NCBI GenBank assembly: GCA_900491605.1
Contig: UESW01004568.1
Coordinates: forward strand, 408,584-472,583
DNA length: 64,000 nt
Source: Calamus simplicifolius
Taxonomy: Eukaryota; Streptophyta; Magnoliopsida; Arecales; Arecaceae
Reading direction: 5' to 3'
The notes under the pieces were generated by a model. It was not told the DNA's origin. It did not search any database and was given only the letters and a program-made list of their open reading frames with translations. Below are positions 1-10,807 of the stretch, in pieces. The translations under genes were made by a program, and so were the position numbers. The first letter of the stretch is position 1, and each line of letters starts with the position of its first letter.

Positions 1-598
1 TTTCTTCTTTGGATTTCGATTAAGTTCAAATGCTTGATTCTTATGTTAACATTAGCACCTTTTAAGCATGTATGCATCACCTGCCTACACTCTATAAGTT
101 TTTATTGAAAAGCTAAATCTGATCCTCTATTATCGTAGTATAAAATGGAGAAAACGGAAGGTGATTTAAAGTAGAATCTACTATCGTTTAATGTTCAACA
201 TTTCATTACCCTTTACTACTATTCTGTTTTGTTTTGACGCTGAATATGTGGGCTGTAAAATCATGACTGGCATTTCTAAATGCAACCATTGTGAAGCATA
301 TGTTTGACATTCTATCTGAGCCAAAAGCCATGATGTTAAGCAGATTCATAGTATTTCCTGACTTGGATGCATGCAAATTGCAACCGTTAGGAAATAATAG
401 CTGATAATGCCTTACTGAGCCAACTCAATCTATGTCCCTATAATCTTGCAAATGGATTATCCTAAATGTGCTGGATTATCCTAGAGCAAAGCCTTTGCTG
501 ATCTCTTCACCAACTTTTGTTGTCATGGCTTAGCTGATAAAGTGCTGCCACCATGTTTTGTTATTCATTAACTACTTGTTTGAGGTTTAGAACTGCAG
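1..598. other. AT-rich non-coding stretch, probable intron of the BEL1-like relic
   Basis: No open frame or recognisable domain is seen. The stretch ends in a pyrimidine-poor tract followed by TGCAG, which serves as the splice acceptor of the BEL1-like exon that follows. Upstream exons coding the BELL/SKY domain would lie left of the window. That is an inference. Confidence 0.4.
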
Positions 599-860
599 GG
601 CAATCAAGTAGGGTTTATGGATCAGAACCAGCCAGCTTGGAGGCCTCAGAGAGGCCTACCGGAGCGTGCCGTGGCTGTTTTGAGGGCATGGTTGTTTGAT
701 CATTTCCTTCATCCGTGAGTCACTACACTCTGGCTTTATATGTTAATATCTCTTCTTCATTCGCTCATTCTACATTTTGTCCCTCCGTTATCTTGCTTGG
801 CAACTGATTTCAATTTCATACGTTTAATGAAATCTTGGTGGACTCTTTTGCCCTCACTTG

Positions 861-909
<49 letters not shown>

Positions 910-1085
910 AAACTTTTAATTTTTTACAGCTTCTTTTGGTTCTTCCATATGCTATTGCACTCATAAATTCATGCCTGGTGTTTTGAGTGGGGCAGGGACA
1001 ACTCATGGATGTTTGGTGTTCGCAGGCATCCAACTGATACGGACAAGCACATGTGGCAACTCAAACTGGCTTGTCACGGAACAAG
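599..1085 (+). pseudogene. BEL1-like homeodomain (TALE class) gene fragment, broken
   Basis: Two exons are recognisable. The first (599-714) encodes AWRPQRGLPERAVAVLRAWL followed by FDHFLHP, the start of a BEL1-type TALE homeodomain. BEL1-like proteins are nuclear transcription factors that pair with KNOX proteins. Intron 715-1025 has GTGAGT at its start and GCAG at its end, and keeps phase. The second exon (1026-1085) begins HPTDTDKHM and then loses one base near 1054, so the remaining homeobox residues (ATQTGLSRN) fall in another frame. This exon is 60 bp; the family's small homeobox exon is normally 61 bp, which fits a single deletion. Its 3' splice donor reads AAG|GA instead of AG|GT. The exon for helix 3 (the WFINARV region) was not found before the LARD at 1461 or between the LARD and the MYB gene. 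This is a decayed copy or the broken 3' end of a gene extending left of the window. Confidence 0.8.
865..906. repeat. (AT)n microsatellite
   Basis: About 21 AT units lie in the intron between the two BEL1-like exons. Confidence 0.95.
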
Positions 1086-1460
1086 GAAACTTTCTCAGAG
1101 CCCATGTTTCTTCCTCTTGTGAATACCATGAGGTGGGGAAGATGGATCACTGGCAACCAGCTCTGCAATGGGTTGAGTTGGTGAGTGGTCTACTTGTACT
1201 GTATGCCTTGGCTTTAATCCCATGAAAAATGTTTGATTTAATAAATTCTTGGCCTGCAGCTTTGGAGTTTGTGTTTCCCCGACCATGTGGCCTGGCAGAC
1301 CAAAAAAATAAAACATTTATGTTCTATTAGTACTGATGGTATTCTGATTGAGTTTCCCATTGTGTGAACCAATAACTCGTACAGGTACAGAGGGTTTGTA
1401 TTGGCAAAAACAAACTTATTTTTGATCGATTTGCAGTGCTAATTATTACCGTAATTGTAT
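1086..1460. other. Non-coding flank between BEL1-like relic and LARD
   Basis: No homeobox helix 3 and no other domain is recognisable here. The short open frames at 971-1225 (+) and 1095-1316 (-) have no support as genes. Confidence 0.5.
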
Positions 1461-2693
1461 TGATAGGGCCGGTTGACCCCATAAGCAATAAAGACAGTAA
1501 TTTTTGGATGGCATCCTATCGAGACGGTCATCCTCAGCGGTCTTCTCGAACGGCTTAATTCCTAGGTGGCCTCGCTACTCTACTCGGCTTTCTTTTGAAG
1601 GATGCAATGGACATTTCATTCCATCCACGAGCATCAAGGCATTTATGGCAATTATGGCTGCCACGTTAGCCCCCTTGCGTTCGGCCTCACCTTAACAGCG
1701 CCTTAGCATACGATTATCTAGGCATTTATTGCCTTATTCTCATTTATGGTTGCCACGTTAGCCCCTGGCGTCGGCCTCAACAGCGTCGGCGTCGGCCTCA
1801 ACAGCGTCGGCGTCGACCTCTGGCGTCGGCCTCAACAACGTCGGCCTTCTGCCGACGTACATCCATTTGCTAGGCATTTATTGCCTTATTCTCTCCCGTC
1901 TTTATGGCCTCTAAAGCATTTATTGCATTCTCTCCTTGGCTTTTTCATTCGGCCATGAGCAGCTTCGGCCTTTTTCCCTACGGTCTCGGCATTTATTGCC
2001 TTATTCTCTCCCGTCTTTATGGCCTCTAAAGCATTTATTGCATTTTCTCCTTGGCTTTTTCGTTCGGCCATGAGCAGCTTCGGCCTTTTTCCCTACGGTC
2101 TCGGCCTCCGCCTTTTGGTCTATTCCCCTCACATGAACAGTGCCTTGCACGTGAACAGTACCATAACTCCATAATTAATGCTCTACGAGGGACTTCTGGC
2201 TAACATTAAACGATATCTTCTATCCCAATGGTTGCACTTGGGGCCCACGTGACTAACCTTATCACCCATTGCTGTTCATATAGAGCTTCCACGTGGCTTG
2301 CCAACCCGTTTCTCTCTTGCTAAGATCACGGGTGGTTACCGCTATATTATGAACCGTTGCCGATACTTACGGCACACGTTTAGCAGCTGTAGCCGATCTT
2401 AACGGAAGATGTGATTCTGCTGTTATCAACGAAAGGTAAGAGGGACCCCCGAACAGGTATATAAAGAGCCCGACCCCCAATAAGGGAGGGGGACTCAATC
2501 TCTACTCTTTCATTAAAAAAATTCCTATTCTCCAGATCGCTGACTTGAGCGTCGGAGGGTCCCCGCCGGAACCATCGGTCCGGAACTTTTCTTGCAGGTC
2601 TTCGGCTGAAGGAGGCGATCCCTATCATTCCTCTGAAGGCCAACGAAGCATTTATGTCGCTCGACGCTCCTCAAAAGTGATTTGGCAGCAACA
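1461..2693 (+). repeat. 5' LTR of the LARD (1,233 bp)
   Basis: It matches 7119-8634 along its length. It begins TGATAGGGCC and ends GGCAGCAACA. The middle contains short GC-rich units related to GTCGGCCTCAACAGC. It is about 280 bp shorter than the 3' LTR, mostly because that GC-rich part and the segments that follow are repeated fewer times. Confidence 0.88.
2458..2466 (+). promoter_or_regulatory. TATA box in 5' LTR
   Basis: TATATAAAG lies 3' in the LTR, after GAACAGG and before AGCCCGACCCCC. It is conserved in the other LTR, so transcription probably starts about 30 bp downstream. Confidence 0.7.
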
Positions 2694-2696
2694 GAT

Positions 2697-2708
2697 TAGC
2701 GCGCCAGG
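2697..2708 (+). promoter_or_regulatory. Primer-binding-site-like sequence
   Basis: TAGCGCGCCAGG lies three bases after the LTR end and is followed by AAGGGGGG. Plant gypsy elements often carry TGGCGC... here. The usual TGG start (complement of the tRNA CCA end) reads TAG, so the site is probably mutated. Confidence 0.55.
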
Positions 2709-4433
2709 AAGGGGGGGAAACGCACTTAGTAGACGAACATTCTTCCTACAACTTCTGCAAGGAAGACGATGGTGACAACGCGAGCTCAGGAAGCTTTCAC
2801 CAGTTGCACTGAGGGGCACCGCGCAACAGCAAGCCAACCAACTTGATTCCCTGGGGGCAGACCACCAGTGGGCGCAACAGCAAGCCAACCAACTTGATTC
2901 CCTGGGGGGCAGACCACCAGTGGGCGGAAGCGCTCGAGCCCGCGGAAGGAAAAAAAAGGGCCTCAACGACCGAGTGATGGCGAACAGCCCTCCACGGCGG
3001 CCTCTCCCAGAGCGGCTGCTCATCCTGGACGGCCACTCACAACGATCTCCCGGTCCTCCTCGGCGACTCCCATGTTCACGGCGGCTCGAGACTCCATTGC
3101 AGCCCCAGATCTTCCATGGCGGCTCCTCGCGGCAGCCACGTCCCCCAACAGCCACAGCGGTTCCCAGCCAATCTCTCTCTCCGCCGAACCCAGCGAGCGC
3201 CCAAGATCGTCACCGGTCTCATCTCCCTCTCGCCCCCTCACCACCTTCTCTTCCTCCTACACTCTAGTCCGTCCAAGAGAAGGGAGCGCCAAGCTTACCT
3301 TCCTCCCAACTTCCACAAACTTCTTCTCCTCCAGCTCAAGAAGCTCACAGCTAGCGGCAAGCTCACGAAGGAGCATTCAAGTCCTAAACGCAAGCCATGT
3401 GGCTAATGTTTAGTCCGAAGCACTCCAACTTCTCCGCTTCGTCTCCTCCCAGGCGACTCGGTCCAAAGACCACTTCTCAGGCGTCCAGGAGATCTCTTAG
3501 CCAGAGTTAGTTCTTCGGGTGCGTCCCATTGGAGGTTAGCTGGCTGCGGCGGTTTTCGAAGGAATCCCGACTCCACGGCCTCGTAGCCATCATCCAGAGC
3601 CGTGGGAGGTGGGAACGATGAACCAGAGCCCGAATGAAGGAGGGAGCTCCGTGAGGTCTCGGCTGCTCCCGAGCTCCCAACGGCACCGGTTCTCTGCTCC
3701 TGGGCTCCCGGCGCCCGAAGGTTCCCCATCTTCTCTCCTGTTGGTGTCCCAGGCCGGCGTCAGGCTGCCGCTTCCTAGCCCCATGTCGCCGGGCCCAGCT
3801 TCTCCCACGATTCCGGGTGGAGCTTTGGTTGCTGCTTCCCAAACTCCAACACCACCCCCACGCTACATTGCATGGCCTCAATGTGCCCATGCAGGGGAGA
3901 CTAGCATCAGAACATCCGTCTCCTTCCAGGCTCCCATCGGCCTCGAGAGGCCGACGCCCCCCTCAGCTCTACTCCCTTGCCTTAGCGAGCCCAACTCCAC
4001 GGCCTCAGCAGCCATCATCCAGACTCCGGAGTAGGTTGTCTGCGTCTCCTGCTTCGGCCAACTCCAACGCTTTCAACTATCTCGAACAGCCCCTAGCTTC
4101 ACTGCTTCCAAACGTCCCATGCAGACTCACGGCACGGCCCCGACTTCGTCGGCCTCGGGCTCCCCCCTCGGTCTCGAATGGCCTCGGCACTCGTGCCCTC
4201 CACGGTGGCCTCTCCCCTTGGCCACAGATCCAGTCCCGTCTCCTGCAGACGCGTGAGCTTTCACTCGGCCTTGGCTTTTCCCCTCGGTCTAACAAAAGAG
4301 ATTCGATAATTATCGAAGGATAAGAGGGACCCTCAACCAGGCTTTCAGAGGAAGAAGGCGACCTCTTCGTATTCCTGAAGGCTCATGGAGACCTCAGTTC
4401 ACCCAACGCTCATCACAGGTGATTTGGCACTCA
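2709..4433 (+). other. LARD internal leader with possible gag-start relic
   Basis: This is GC-rich non-coding DNA. An ATG at 2769 opens MVTTRAQEAF, which could be the remnant of a gag start. The frame closes quickly, and in another frame QQQANQLDSLG occurs twice because of a 51-bp tandem duplication. Beyond that there is only low-complexity Ser/Pro/Arg-rich translation in several frames on both strands. I do not support a protein here. Confidence 0.4.
2821..2923 (+). repeat. 51-bp tandem duplication
   Basis: Two adjacent copies start GCGCAACAGCAAGCC at 2821 and 2872. The second has one extra G in its G-run. The 51-bp length keeps a reading frame, consistent with duplication inside a former gag leader. 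Confidence 0.85.
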
Positions 4434-6093
4434 GGTCACCCTCCGAGGTTAAAGGCTCCCGAGCATGGTCCCCTCACAGCGACTCTCGGGTCACCCTTCG
4501 GGGTTCAAAAGGACCCTGAGCATGGTTCAAACACCCTCAGGTCACCCTCCGGGGTTAAAGGCTCCCGAGCATGGTCCCCTCACAGCGACTCTCGGGTCAT
4601 CCTTCGGGGTTCAAAAGGACCCTGAGCATGGTTCAAACACCCTCAGGTCACCCTCCGGGGTTAAAGGCTCCCGAGCATGGTCCCCTCACAGCGACTCTCG
4701 GGTCACCCTTCGGGGTTCAAAAGGATCCTGAGCATGGTTCAAACACCCTCAGGTCACCCTCCGGGGTTAAAGGCTCCCGAGCATGGTCCCCTCACAGCGA
4801 CTCTCGGGTCACCCTTCGGGGTTCAAAAGGACCCTGAGCATGGTTCAAATACCCTCAGGTCACCCTCCGGGGTTAAAGGCTCCCGAGCATGGTCCCCTCA
4901 CAACGACTCTCGGGTCACCCTTCGGGGTTCAAAAGGACCCTGAGCATGGTTCAAACACCCTCAGGTCACCCTCCGGGGTTAAAGGCTCCCGAGCATGGTC
5001 CCCTCACAGCGACTCTCGGGTCATCCTTCGGGGTTCAAAAGGACCCTGAGCATGGTTCAAACACCCTCAGGTCACCCTTCGGGGTTAAAGGCTCCCGAGC
5101 ATGGTCCCCTCACAGCGACTCTCGGGTCACCCTTCGGGGTTCAAAAGGACCCTGAGCATGGTTCAAACACCCTCAGGTCACCCTCCGGGGTTAAAGGTTC
5201 CCGAGCATGGTCCCCTCACAGCGACTCTCGGGTCACCCTTCGGGGTTCAAAAGGACCCTGAGCATGGTTCAAACACCCTCAGGTCACCCTCCGGGGTTAA
5301 AGGCTCCCGAGCATGGTCCCGCGACTCTCGGGTCACCCTTCGGGGTTCAAAGGACCCTGAGCATGGTTCAAACACCCTCAGATCACCCTCCGGGGTTAAA
5401 GGCTCCCGAGCATGGTCCCCTCACAGCGACTCTCGGGTCACCCTTCGGGGTTCAAAAGGACCCTGAGCATGGTTCAAACACCCTCAGGTCACCCTCCGGG
5501 GTTAAAGGCTTTCGAGCATGGTCCCCTCACAGCGACTCTCGGGCCATCCTTCGATGTTCAAAAGGACCCTGAGCATGGTTCAAACACCCTCAGGTCACCC
5601 TTCGGGGTTAAAGGCTCCCGAGCATGGTCCCCTCACAGCGACTCTCGGGTCACCCTTCGGGGTTCAAAAGGACCCTGAGCATGGTTCAAACATCCTCAGG
5701 TCACCCTCCGGGGTTAAAGGCTCCCGAGCATGGTCCCCTCACAGCGACTCTCGGGTCACCCTTTGAGGTTCAAAAGGACCCTAAGCATGGTTCAAACACC
5801 CTCAGGTCACCCTCCGGGGTTAAAGGCTCCCAAGCATGGTCCCCTCACAGCGACTCTCGGGTCATCCTTCGGGGTTCAAAAGGACCCTGAGCATGGTTCA
5901 AACACCCTCAGGTCACCCTCCGGGGTTAAAGGCTCCCGAGCATGGTCCCCTCACAGCGACTCTCGGGTCATCCTTCGAGGTTCAAAAGGACCCTGAGCAT
6001 GGTTCAAACACCCTCAGGTCACCCTTCGGGGTTAAAGGCTCTCGAGCATGGTCCCCTCACAGCGACTCTCGGGTCACCCTTCGGGGTTCAAAA
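4434..6093 (+). repeat. 106-bp tandem array, about 15.7 copies, each a 55+51 bp dimer
   Basis: Copies start GGTCACCCTCCG(A/G)GGTT at 106-bp steps, with very little divergence. Each unit consists of two related halves, a 55-bp half (with CCCGAGCATGGTCCCC) and a 51-bp half (with CCCTGAGCATGGTTC), so the array is a higher-order dimer repeat. One copy near 5300-5400 is 99 bp, through loss of about 6 bases after CATGGTCCC and one A. Because 106 is not a multiple of 3, every plus frame gives overlapping 88-residue ORFs. These are artefacts of the repeat. Confidence 0.95.
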
Positions 6094-6244
6094 TGCTCTC
6101 GATGGCCTCAACTTTGCCTCAGCGGCTTCGTCACAGCCTCAACGGATTCATCTCAGCCCTATCGGCTTCAACTCTATATCAGCGGTCAACGGCCAATCGG
6201 GTAATACCTTTAAATTATATACTTGCAATGCATTGCTGGTTACT
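6094..6244 (+). other. Spacer between the two LARD arrays
   Basis: A short stretch with imperfect GCCTCA.CGG(C/A)TTC repeats, then AT-rich DNA. No coding sequence is seen. Confidence 0.5.
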
Positions 6245-6665
6245 TTCAGCCATCCAGAAGCCCGACTCCGCGTCGGCACTCCGAGCCCGAGTCCCCTCGG
6301 CACCAGAAGGCCGACTCCGCATCGGCACCAAGCCCGGCTCAGCATCGGCATCGGAAGCCCGACTTCGCGTCGGCACTAGAAGCCCGGCTCAGCGTCGGCA
6401 TCGGAAGCCCGACTTCGCGTCGGCACTAGAAGCCCGGCTCAGCGTCGCATCGAAAGATCGACTCTGCGTCGGCACTTGAAGACCGACTCCGTGTCGGCAC
6501 TTAGCCTGACTCTGCGTCGGCACTTGAAGACCGACTCCGCGTCGACACTTAGCACGACTCTGCGTCGGCACTTGAAGACCGACTCCGTGTCGGCACTTAG
6601 ACCGACGTGTCGGCACTTAGCCCGACTGCGTCGGCACTTGAAGACCGACTCCGGTTGGCATCGAA
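6245..6665 (+). repeat. 24-bp minisatellite at the 3' end of the LARD
   Basis: Imperfect units close to AGCCCGACTCCGCGTCGGCA plus CCAA/CTAG, about 24 bp, degenerate toward 6480-6665, where spacing varies. Each unit contains the inverted pair CCGAC and GTCGG. The unit differs at about two bases from the one at 34.2-34.8 kb in the gypsy element when both are read in element orientation. Confidence 0.85.
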
Positions 6666-7100
6666 GCCCGAAGCCAGCTCGGCACCAAAGCCCCAAGACA
6701 ACTCAGTTGGGAGTGGCCAACACCTCAGCTCACAGTTGACGGGCACCCACTTTCAAATTTTATGACAAGTAGAAGACCCAAAGTCAATTCACAGTTAGGA
6801 GAAACTGACTCCCCAACTCATAGCTGACGGGCATCCACTTTCGGGCTTTGCATAGGCAGAGGATTACTAGCTGCCAGTCGAGGGTAACCCACTTACCCTC
6901 AAACTTTGCTTTAAAGTTTTTTTTGAACAGGCAAAAAGCATGGCTCCAAAGAGCATGAAGACGTCTACACAAGGCAGCACCAAAGGAAAAGGGTTTCCCC
7001 ACTTGGGAGGAATCATAGTTGAAGTTGATAGGAAAGGATAGATGCGAAGGTAAAAAGTCCTACACTCCTTTCGCTTAGCTAACACGGGGCACACAAGCTC
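6666..7100 (+). other. LARD 3' untranslated stretch
   Basis: No gene is seen. It holds two related segments with CAGTT(G/A)GGAG and GACGGGCA/TCCACTTTC (about 6705-6760 and 6793-6845), then unique sequence leading to the polypurine tract. Confidence 0.4.
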
Positions 7101-7118
7101 AGGAGTGTGGGGGGCATT
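7101..7118 (+). promoter_or_regulatory. Polypurine tract of the LARD
   Basis: AGGAGTGTGGGGGGCATT directly precedes the TGATGGGGCC start of the 3' LTR. This is the expected site for plus-strand priming. Confidence 0.75.
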
Positions 7119-8634
7119 TGATGGGGCCGGTTGACCCCATAAGCAATAAAGACAGCAATTTTTGGATGGCATCCTATCGAGACGGCCATCCTCAGCGGCC
7201 TTCCCGAACGGCTTAATTCCTAGGTGGCCTCGCTACTCTACTCGGCTTTCTTTTGAAGGATGCAATGGACATTTCATTCCATCCACGAGCATTAATGCAT
7301 TTATGGCAATTATGGCTGCCACGTTAGCCCCCTTGTGTCGGCCTCAACAGCGCCTGGCATCGGCGTTGGCCTCAACAGCGCCTTAGCATCGGCCTCACGT
7401 CGCCTCGGCCTTAACAGCGCCTTAGCGTCGGCCTCATGTCTCCGCGTCGGCCTTCTACCGACGTGCATCCACTTGCTAGGCATTTATTGCCTTATTCTCT
7501 CTCATATTTATAGCCTTTATGGCCTCAAAGGCCACCAGGCATTTATTGCCTTATTCTTATTTATGGCTGCCATGTTAGCCCCTGGCGCCTCAATAGCATC
7601 GGCGTCGGCCTCAATAGCGTCAACAAGCATCGGCCTCAACAGCGTCGGCGTCGGCCTTCTACCGACATACATCCATTTGCTAGGCATTTATTGCCTTATT
7701 CTCTCCCATATTTATAGCCTTTATGGCCTCAAAGGCCACAATTATCCAGGCATTTATTGCCTTATTCTCATTTATGGTTGCCACGTTAGCCCCTGGCATC
7801 GGCCTCAACAGCGGCCTCAACAGCATCGGCGTCGGCCTCAACAACGCGTCGGCCTCAGGCGTCGGCAGCGTCGGCCTTCTGCCGCCTCAAAGGCCACGAG
7901 CATCCACTCGCTCTAAAGCATTTATTGCATTCTCTTGTATTTATGGCACGGCCTTGGCTTTTTCATTCGGCCATGAGCAGCTTCGACCTTTTTTCCTACG
8001 GTCTCGGCTTCCGCCTCTTGGTCCCTACGGTCTCGGCTTTCGCCTCTTGGTCTATTCCCCTCGGTCATGACCAGTGTCATGAACAGTGTCACATGAACAG
8101 TGCCTTGCACGTGAATAGTACCATAACTCCATAATTAATGCTCTACGAGAGACTTCTAGCTAACTTTAAACGATATCTTCTATCCCAATGGTTGCACTTG
8201 GGGCCCACGTGACTAACCTTATCACCCATTGCTGTTCATATAGAGCTTCCACGTGGCTTGCCAACCCGTTTCTTTCTTGCTAAGATCACGGGTGGTTACC
8301 GCTATATTATGAACCGTTGCCGATACTTACGGCACACGTTTAGCAGCTGTAGCCGATCTTAACGGAAGATGTGATTTGGCTGTTATCAACGAAAGGTAAG
8401 AGGGACCCCCGAACAGGTATATAAAGAGCCCGACCCCCAATAAGGGAGGGGGACTCAATCTCTACTCTTTCATTAGATCGCTGACTTGAGCATCGGAAGG
8501 TCCTCGCCGGAACCACCGGTCCGGGACTTTTCTTGCAGGTCTTCGGCTGAAGGAGGCGATCCCTATCATTCCTCTGAAGGCCAACGAAGCATTTATGTCG
8601 CTCGACGCTCCTAAAAAGTGATTTGACAGCAACA
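7119..8634 (+). repeat. 3' LTR of the LARD (1,516 bp)
   Basis: It aligns with 1461-2693. It begins TGATGGGGCC and ends GACAGCAACA. Its TATA box (TATATAAAG) is at 8418-8426. It is longer than the 5' LTR because the GC-rich GTCGGCCTCAACAGC-type units and the following TTTATTGCCTTATTCTC segments are present in more copies (about 7330-7920). It also lacks about 12 bases that the 5' LTR has after TTTCATTA. Confidence 0.88.
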
Positions 8635-9698
8635 TTATAAATTTATGTATTTATTTAAATAATAATTAATTATGGTGGTTATAAATAACAGATTATATGT
8701 TTATATGAAATAAATTTAAAGTATATATAATGGATTATATATAATTTTTTTTGATTTAGTTTTATATGTATATTTTTAGATGTGCAATTTAGAATGTTAA
8801 GCTTGTTTGTTTCAAACTTTAACTTGTTTGTGAACTTTAGCTTATTTGTGCAATGTTATTTGTTTCAAATATACATATTTGTTTCAAACAAATATGTATA
8901 TTTGTTTCAAACTTTAGCTTATTTGTGCAATGTTAAGCTTATTTGTTTCAGATTGTCTCTTTTTTTTCATCAATCCGAATTTCAATTTGAAATTCGAGCC
9001 TAATTTTTAAAAATAGGATTAGGATTAAGATTTTACAAATAGGGTTAGAATTAAAATTGATATTTTACAAATAAGATTGAATTAGAGTTGAAAAAACTCG
9101 AGTTTCATGAGCCTAAATTGCATCCCTAAGAAGCGATCATAAAATATCAGTGGAACTTTAAAAAATCTTGAGGTTTATGGTACATTGAGCTTCAAACATC
9201 TACGTGATAGCTTTTAGTGGATGCCAGTTCGTAAGTCTTATAAGCAGAGAAAAGTGATATTTACAATCATTAACTTACAATTCAGTATTCTTCTGGCTAA
9301 GATTTCCCGTTAAATATAGATGATGCACTCTTCAACAACTTTATAATTAATTAATATTCGCAATGCCTCCTCAAGTTAGGGGGCCAGATGACAGGAAGAA
9401 GGATTAAAACATTTCAGAGAAAATGAGTCAAATGGGAAGTAAATAACATGATCCATGGGGGAACATAAAATTATATACTATAATTTGGACAAGAACCTTC
9501 ATCCAGGGCCCAGTTAGCTATCTTGCAATTGCAAAAATGCGAGACTGAAATGAACTTGAAATACATAAAAATACCTCAAGAAAAGAGAATAAAATAAATA
9601 AATAGAGCATCTACAGCAAGGAGAATATATATATATATATCGCTATGATGATAACATCAACGTAAGATGGATATTTACTTTGGCTTAATCACAGCCAG
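8635..9698. other. AT-rich intergenic and 3' flank of MYB3R
   Basis: No gene is seen. 8780-8950 is rich in repeated TTTGTTTCAAACTTTAGCTT-like segments and contains one long palindrome. The 3' UTR of the minus-strand MYB gene must lie in the right part. I could not fix a polyadenylation signal. Confidence 0.5.
8866..8904. repeat. 39-bp palindrome (19-bp arms, 1-bp spacer)
   Basis: CAAATATACATATTTGTTT and its exact reverse complement are separated by a single C. The structure could extrude as a cruciform, or mark a decayed MITE. Confidence 0.85.
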
Positions 9699-9950
9699 CT
9701 ACCGGCAGCCCTTCATAAGATAAGAAGATGGGCTCGAGAAGTTTACTGAAGTTCCTGCATTGCCTACGTTCTTTTTTTCCATTTTCCCAACAGGTGTTGC
9801 ACATGCACTGAAATCAAGAACCCGCGCCTCCGTCTGGGAAACATTCAAAAGGATAGTAGAATAAATCATCGACAATATACACAGGCACAGTTTTTATTAA
9901 ATCTTAAAATTAGCATTTTAACTGTTGCTTGTTCTCCAAAAAATAAAACA

Positions 9951-9984
<34 letters not shown>

Positions 9985-10753
9985 AGGTGTTGATAAAGAT
10001 GAAAGAAAAAAGCTTCCAGACAAAATGTATTGAGGAGACAAATTTCGGAGATTACATTTCTAACAGATAAGATGGACATGCTAACAAGTCCAAAAAATAT
10101 TAAAACATATATTATCTAGACTTATAGATGATGCAACAACTTAGAGAAAAATTTCCCCAATGCCATTTTAATAATCACCTATCACACAATAACAAAAGTT
10201 GGTACAGGCTAGACGTCTTAAATTCTACTAACAGCTTTTCTAGTTTTAGACGTCTTAAATTCTACTAACAGCTTTTCTAGTTCCAGAAGACCTAGAAGTG
10301 GATAATGCTAAGTTCCAAAATGTCCTCACACAACATCCCAGTTCAGGTGACTAGATCTGCTGTCTATGTTGCCCTATGAAAGCATTCAAGCCCTTCATGT
10401 CAAGTGTCACATCCACCTACTATATAGGAGGATAATCTGGATGGGATGTCAATGCAGGTGGCAGATCCATCAATGGCAATGGAAAATACGACCCAGAATA
10501 AGAAAATTGCACTAAGAAATTTTTTAGTTCCTCAAGGTCCTATCAGTGTAGGATTTCCTCAAATGAAATTGATATTGTTAAAGTTGCCATATATGCTGCC
10601 CCCTTTTTGCCCTATGGAAGCTGCTTTCAAGCACTTTATGTATCACACATCCAATTAGAGGAGAACAGTCTGATAAGAATGACAATGCAGATGGCAGAAA
10701 CTGGCACTGAAAATGTGGATCCAACACTAAGCAGGTCTAGTGAGAACTATAGC

Positions 10754-10807
<54 letters not shown>

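Larger units (their letters stand above)
1461..8634 (+). mobile_element. Non-autonomous LTR retrotransposon (LARD-like), complete ends
   Basis: Long direct repeats beginning TGAT(A/G)GGGCCGGTTGACC and ending GCAACA bound the element. Between them lie a degenerate primer-binding site, about 4.4 kb of internal DNA and a G-rich polypurine tract. No protease, reverse transcriptase, RNase H or integrase is present in any frame, so the element would need enzymes in trans. The interior instead holds a 51-bp duplication, a 106-bp tandem array and a 24-bp minisatellite. The polypurine tract, LTR start and minisatellite resemble those of the Tat-type gypsy element at 31-47 kb, which suggests a shared family. 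The flanking 5-mers (TGTAT before, TTATA after) do not match, so no target-site duplication is visible. Confidence 0.85.

Noticed and set aside
1086..1180. A degenerate homeobox helix 3 directly after the second BEL1-like exon
   Set aside because: A loose resemblance to the WFINARV codons was seen, but BEL1-like genes normally have an intron at this point and the match needs many changes.
2652..4323. Several ORFs of 70-168 codons on both strands of the LARD interior
   Set aside because: GC-rich low-complexity translations on overlapping frames, with no domain. Only a short gag-start-like relic was noted.
4419..6479. Series of overlapping 88-145-codon plus-strand ORFs
   Set aside because: They are the same 106-bp repeat read in successive frames. 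The period is not a multiple of 3, and the translations (EHGPLTATLGSPFGVQKDP) only mirror the repeat.
4434..6665. Direct-repeat arrays as a possible CRISPR array
   Set aside because: There are no unique spacers: units are contiguous and homogeneous, inside an LTR element of a plant genome, with no cas genes.
7335..8134. ORFs of 193, 115 and 69 codons in the LARD 3' LTR
   Set aside because: They overlap in different frames over LTR repeat units and have no domain. The equivalent 5' LTR does not keep them.
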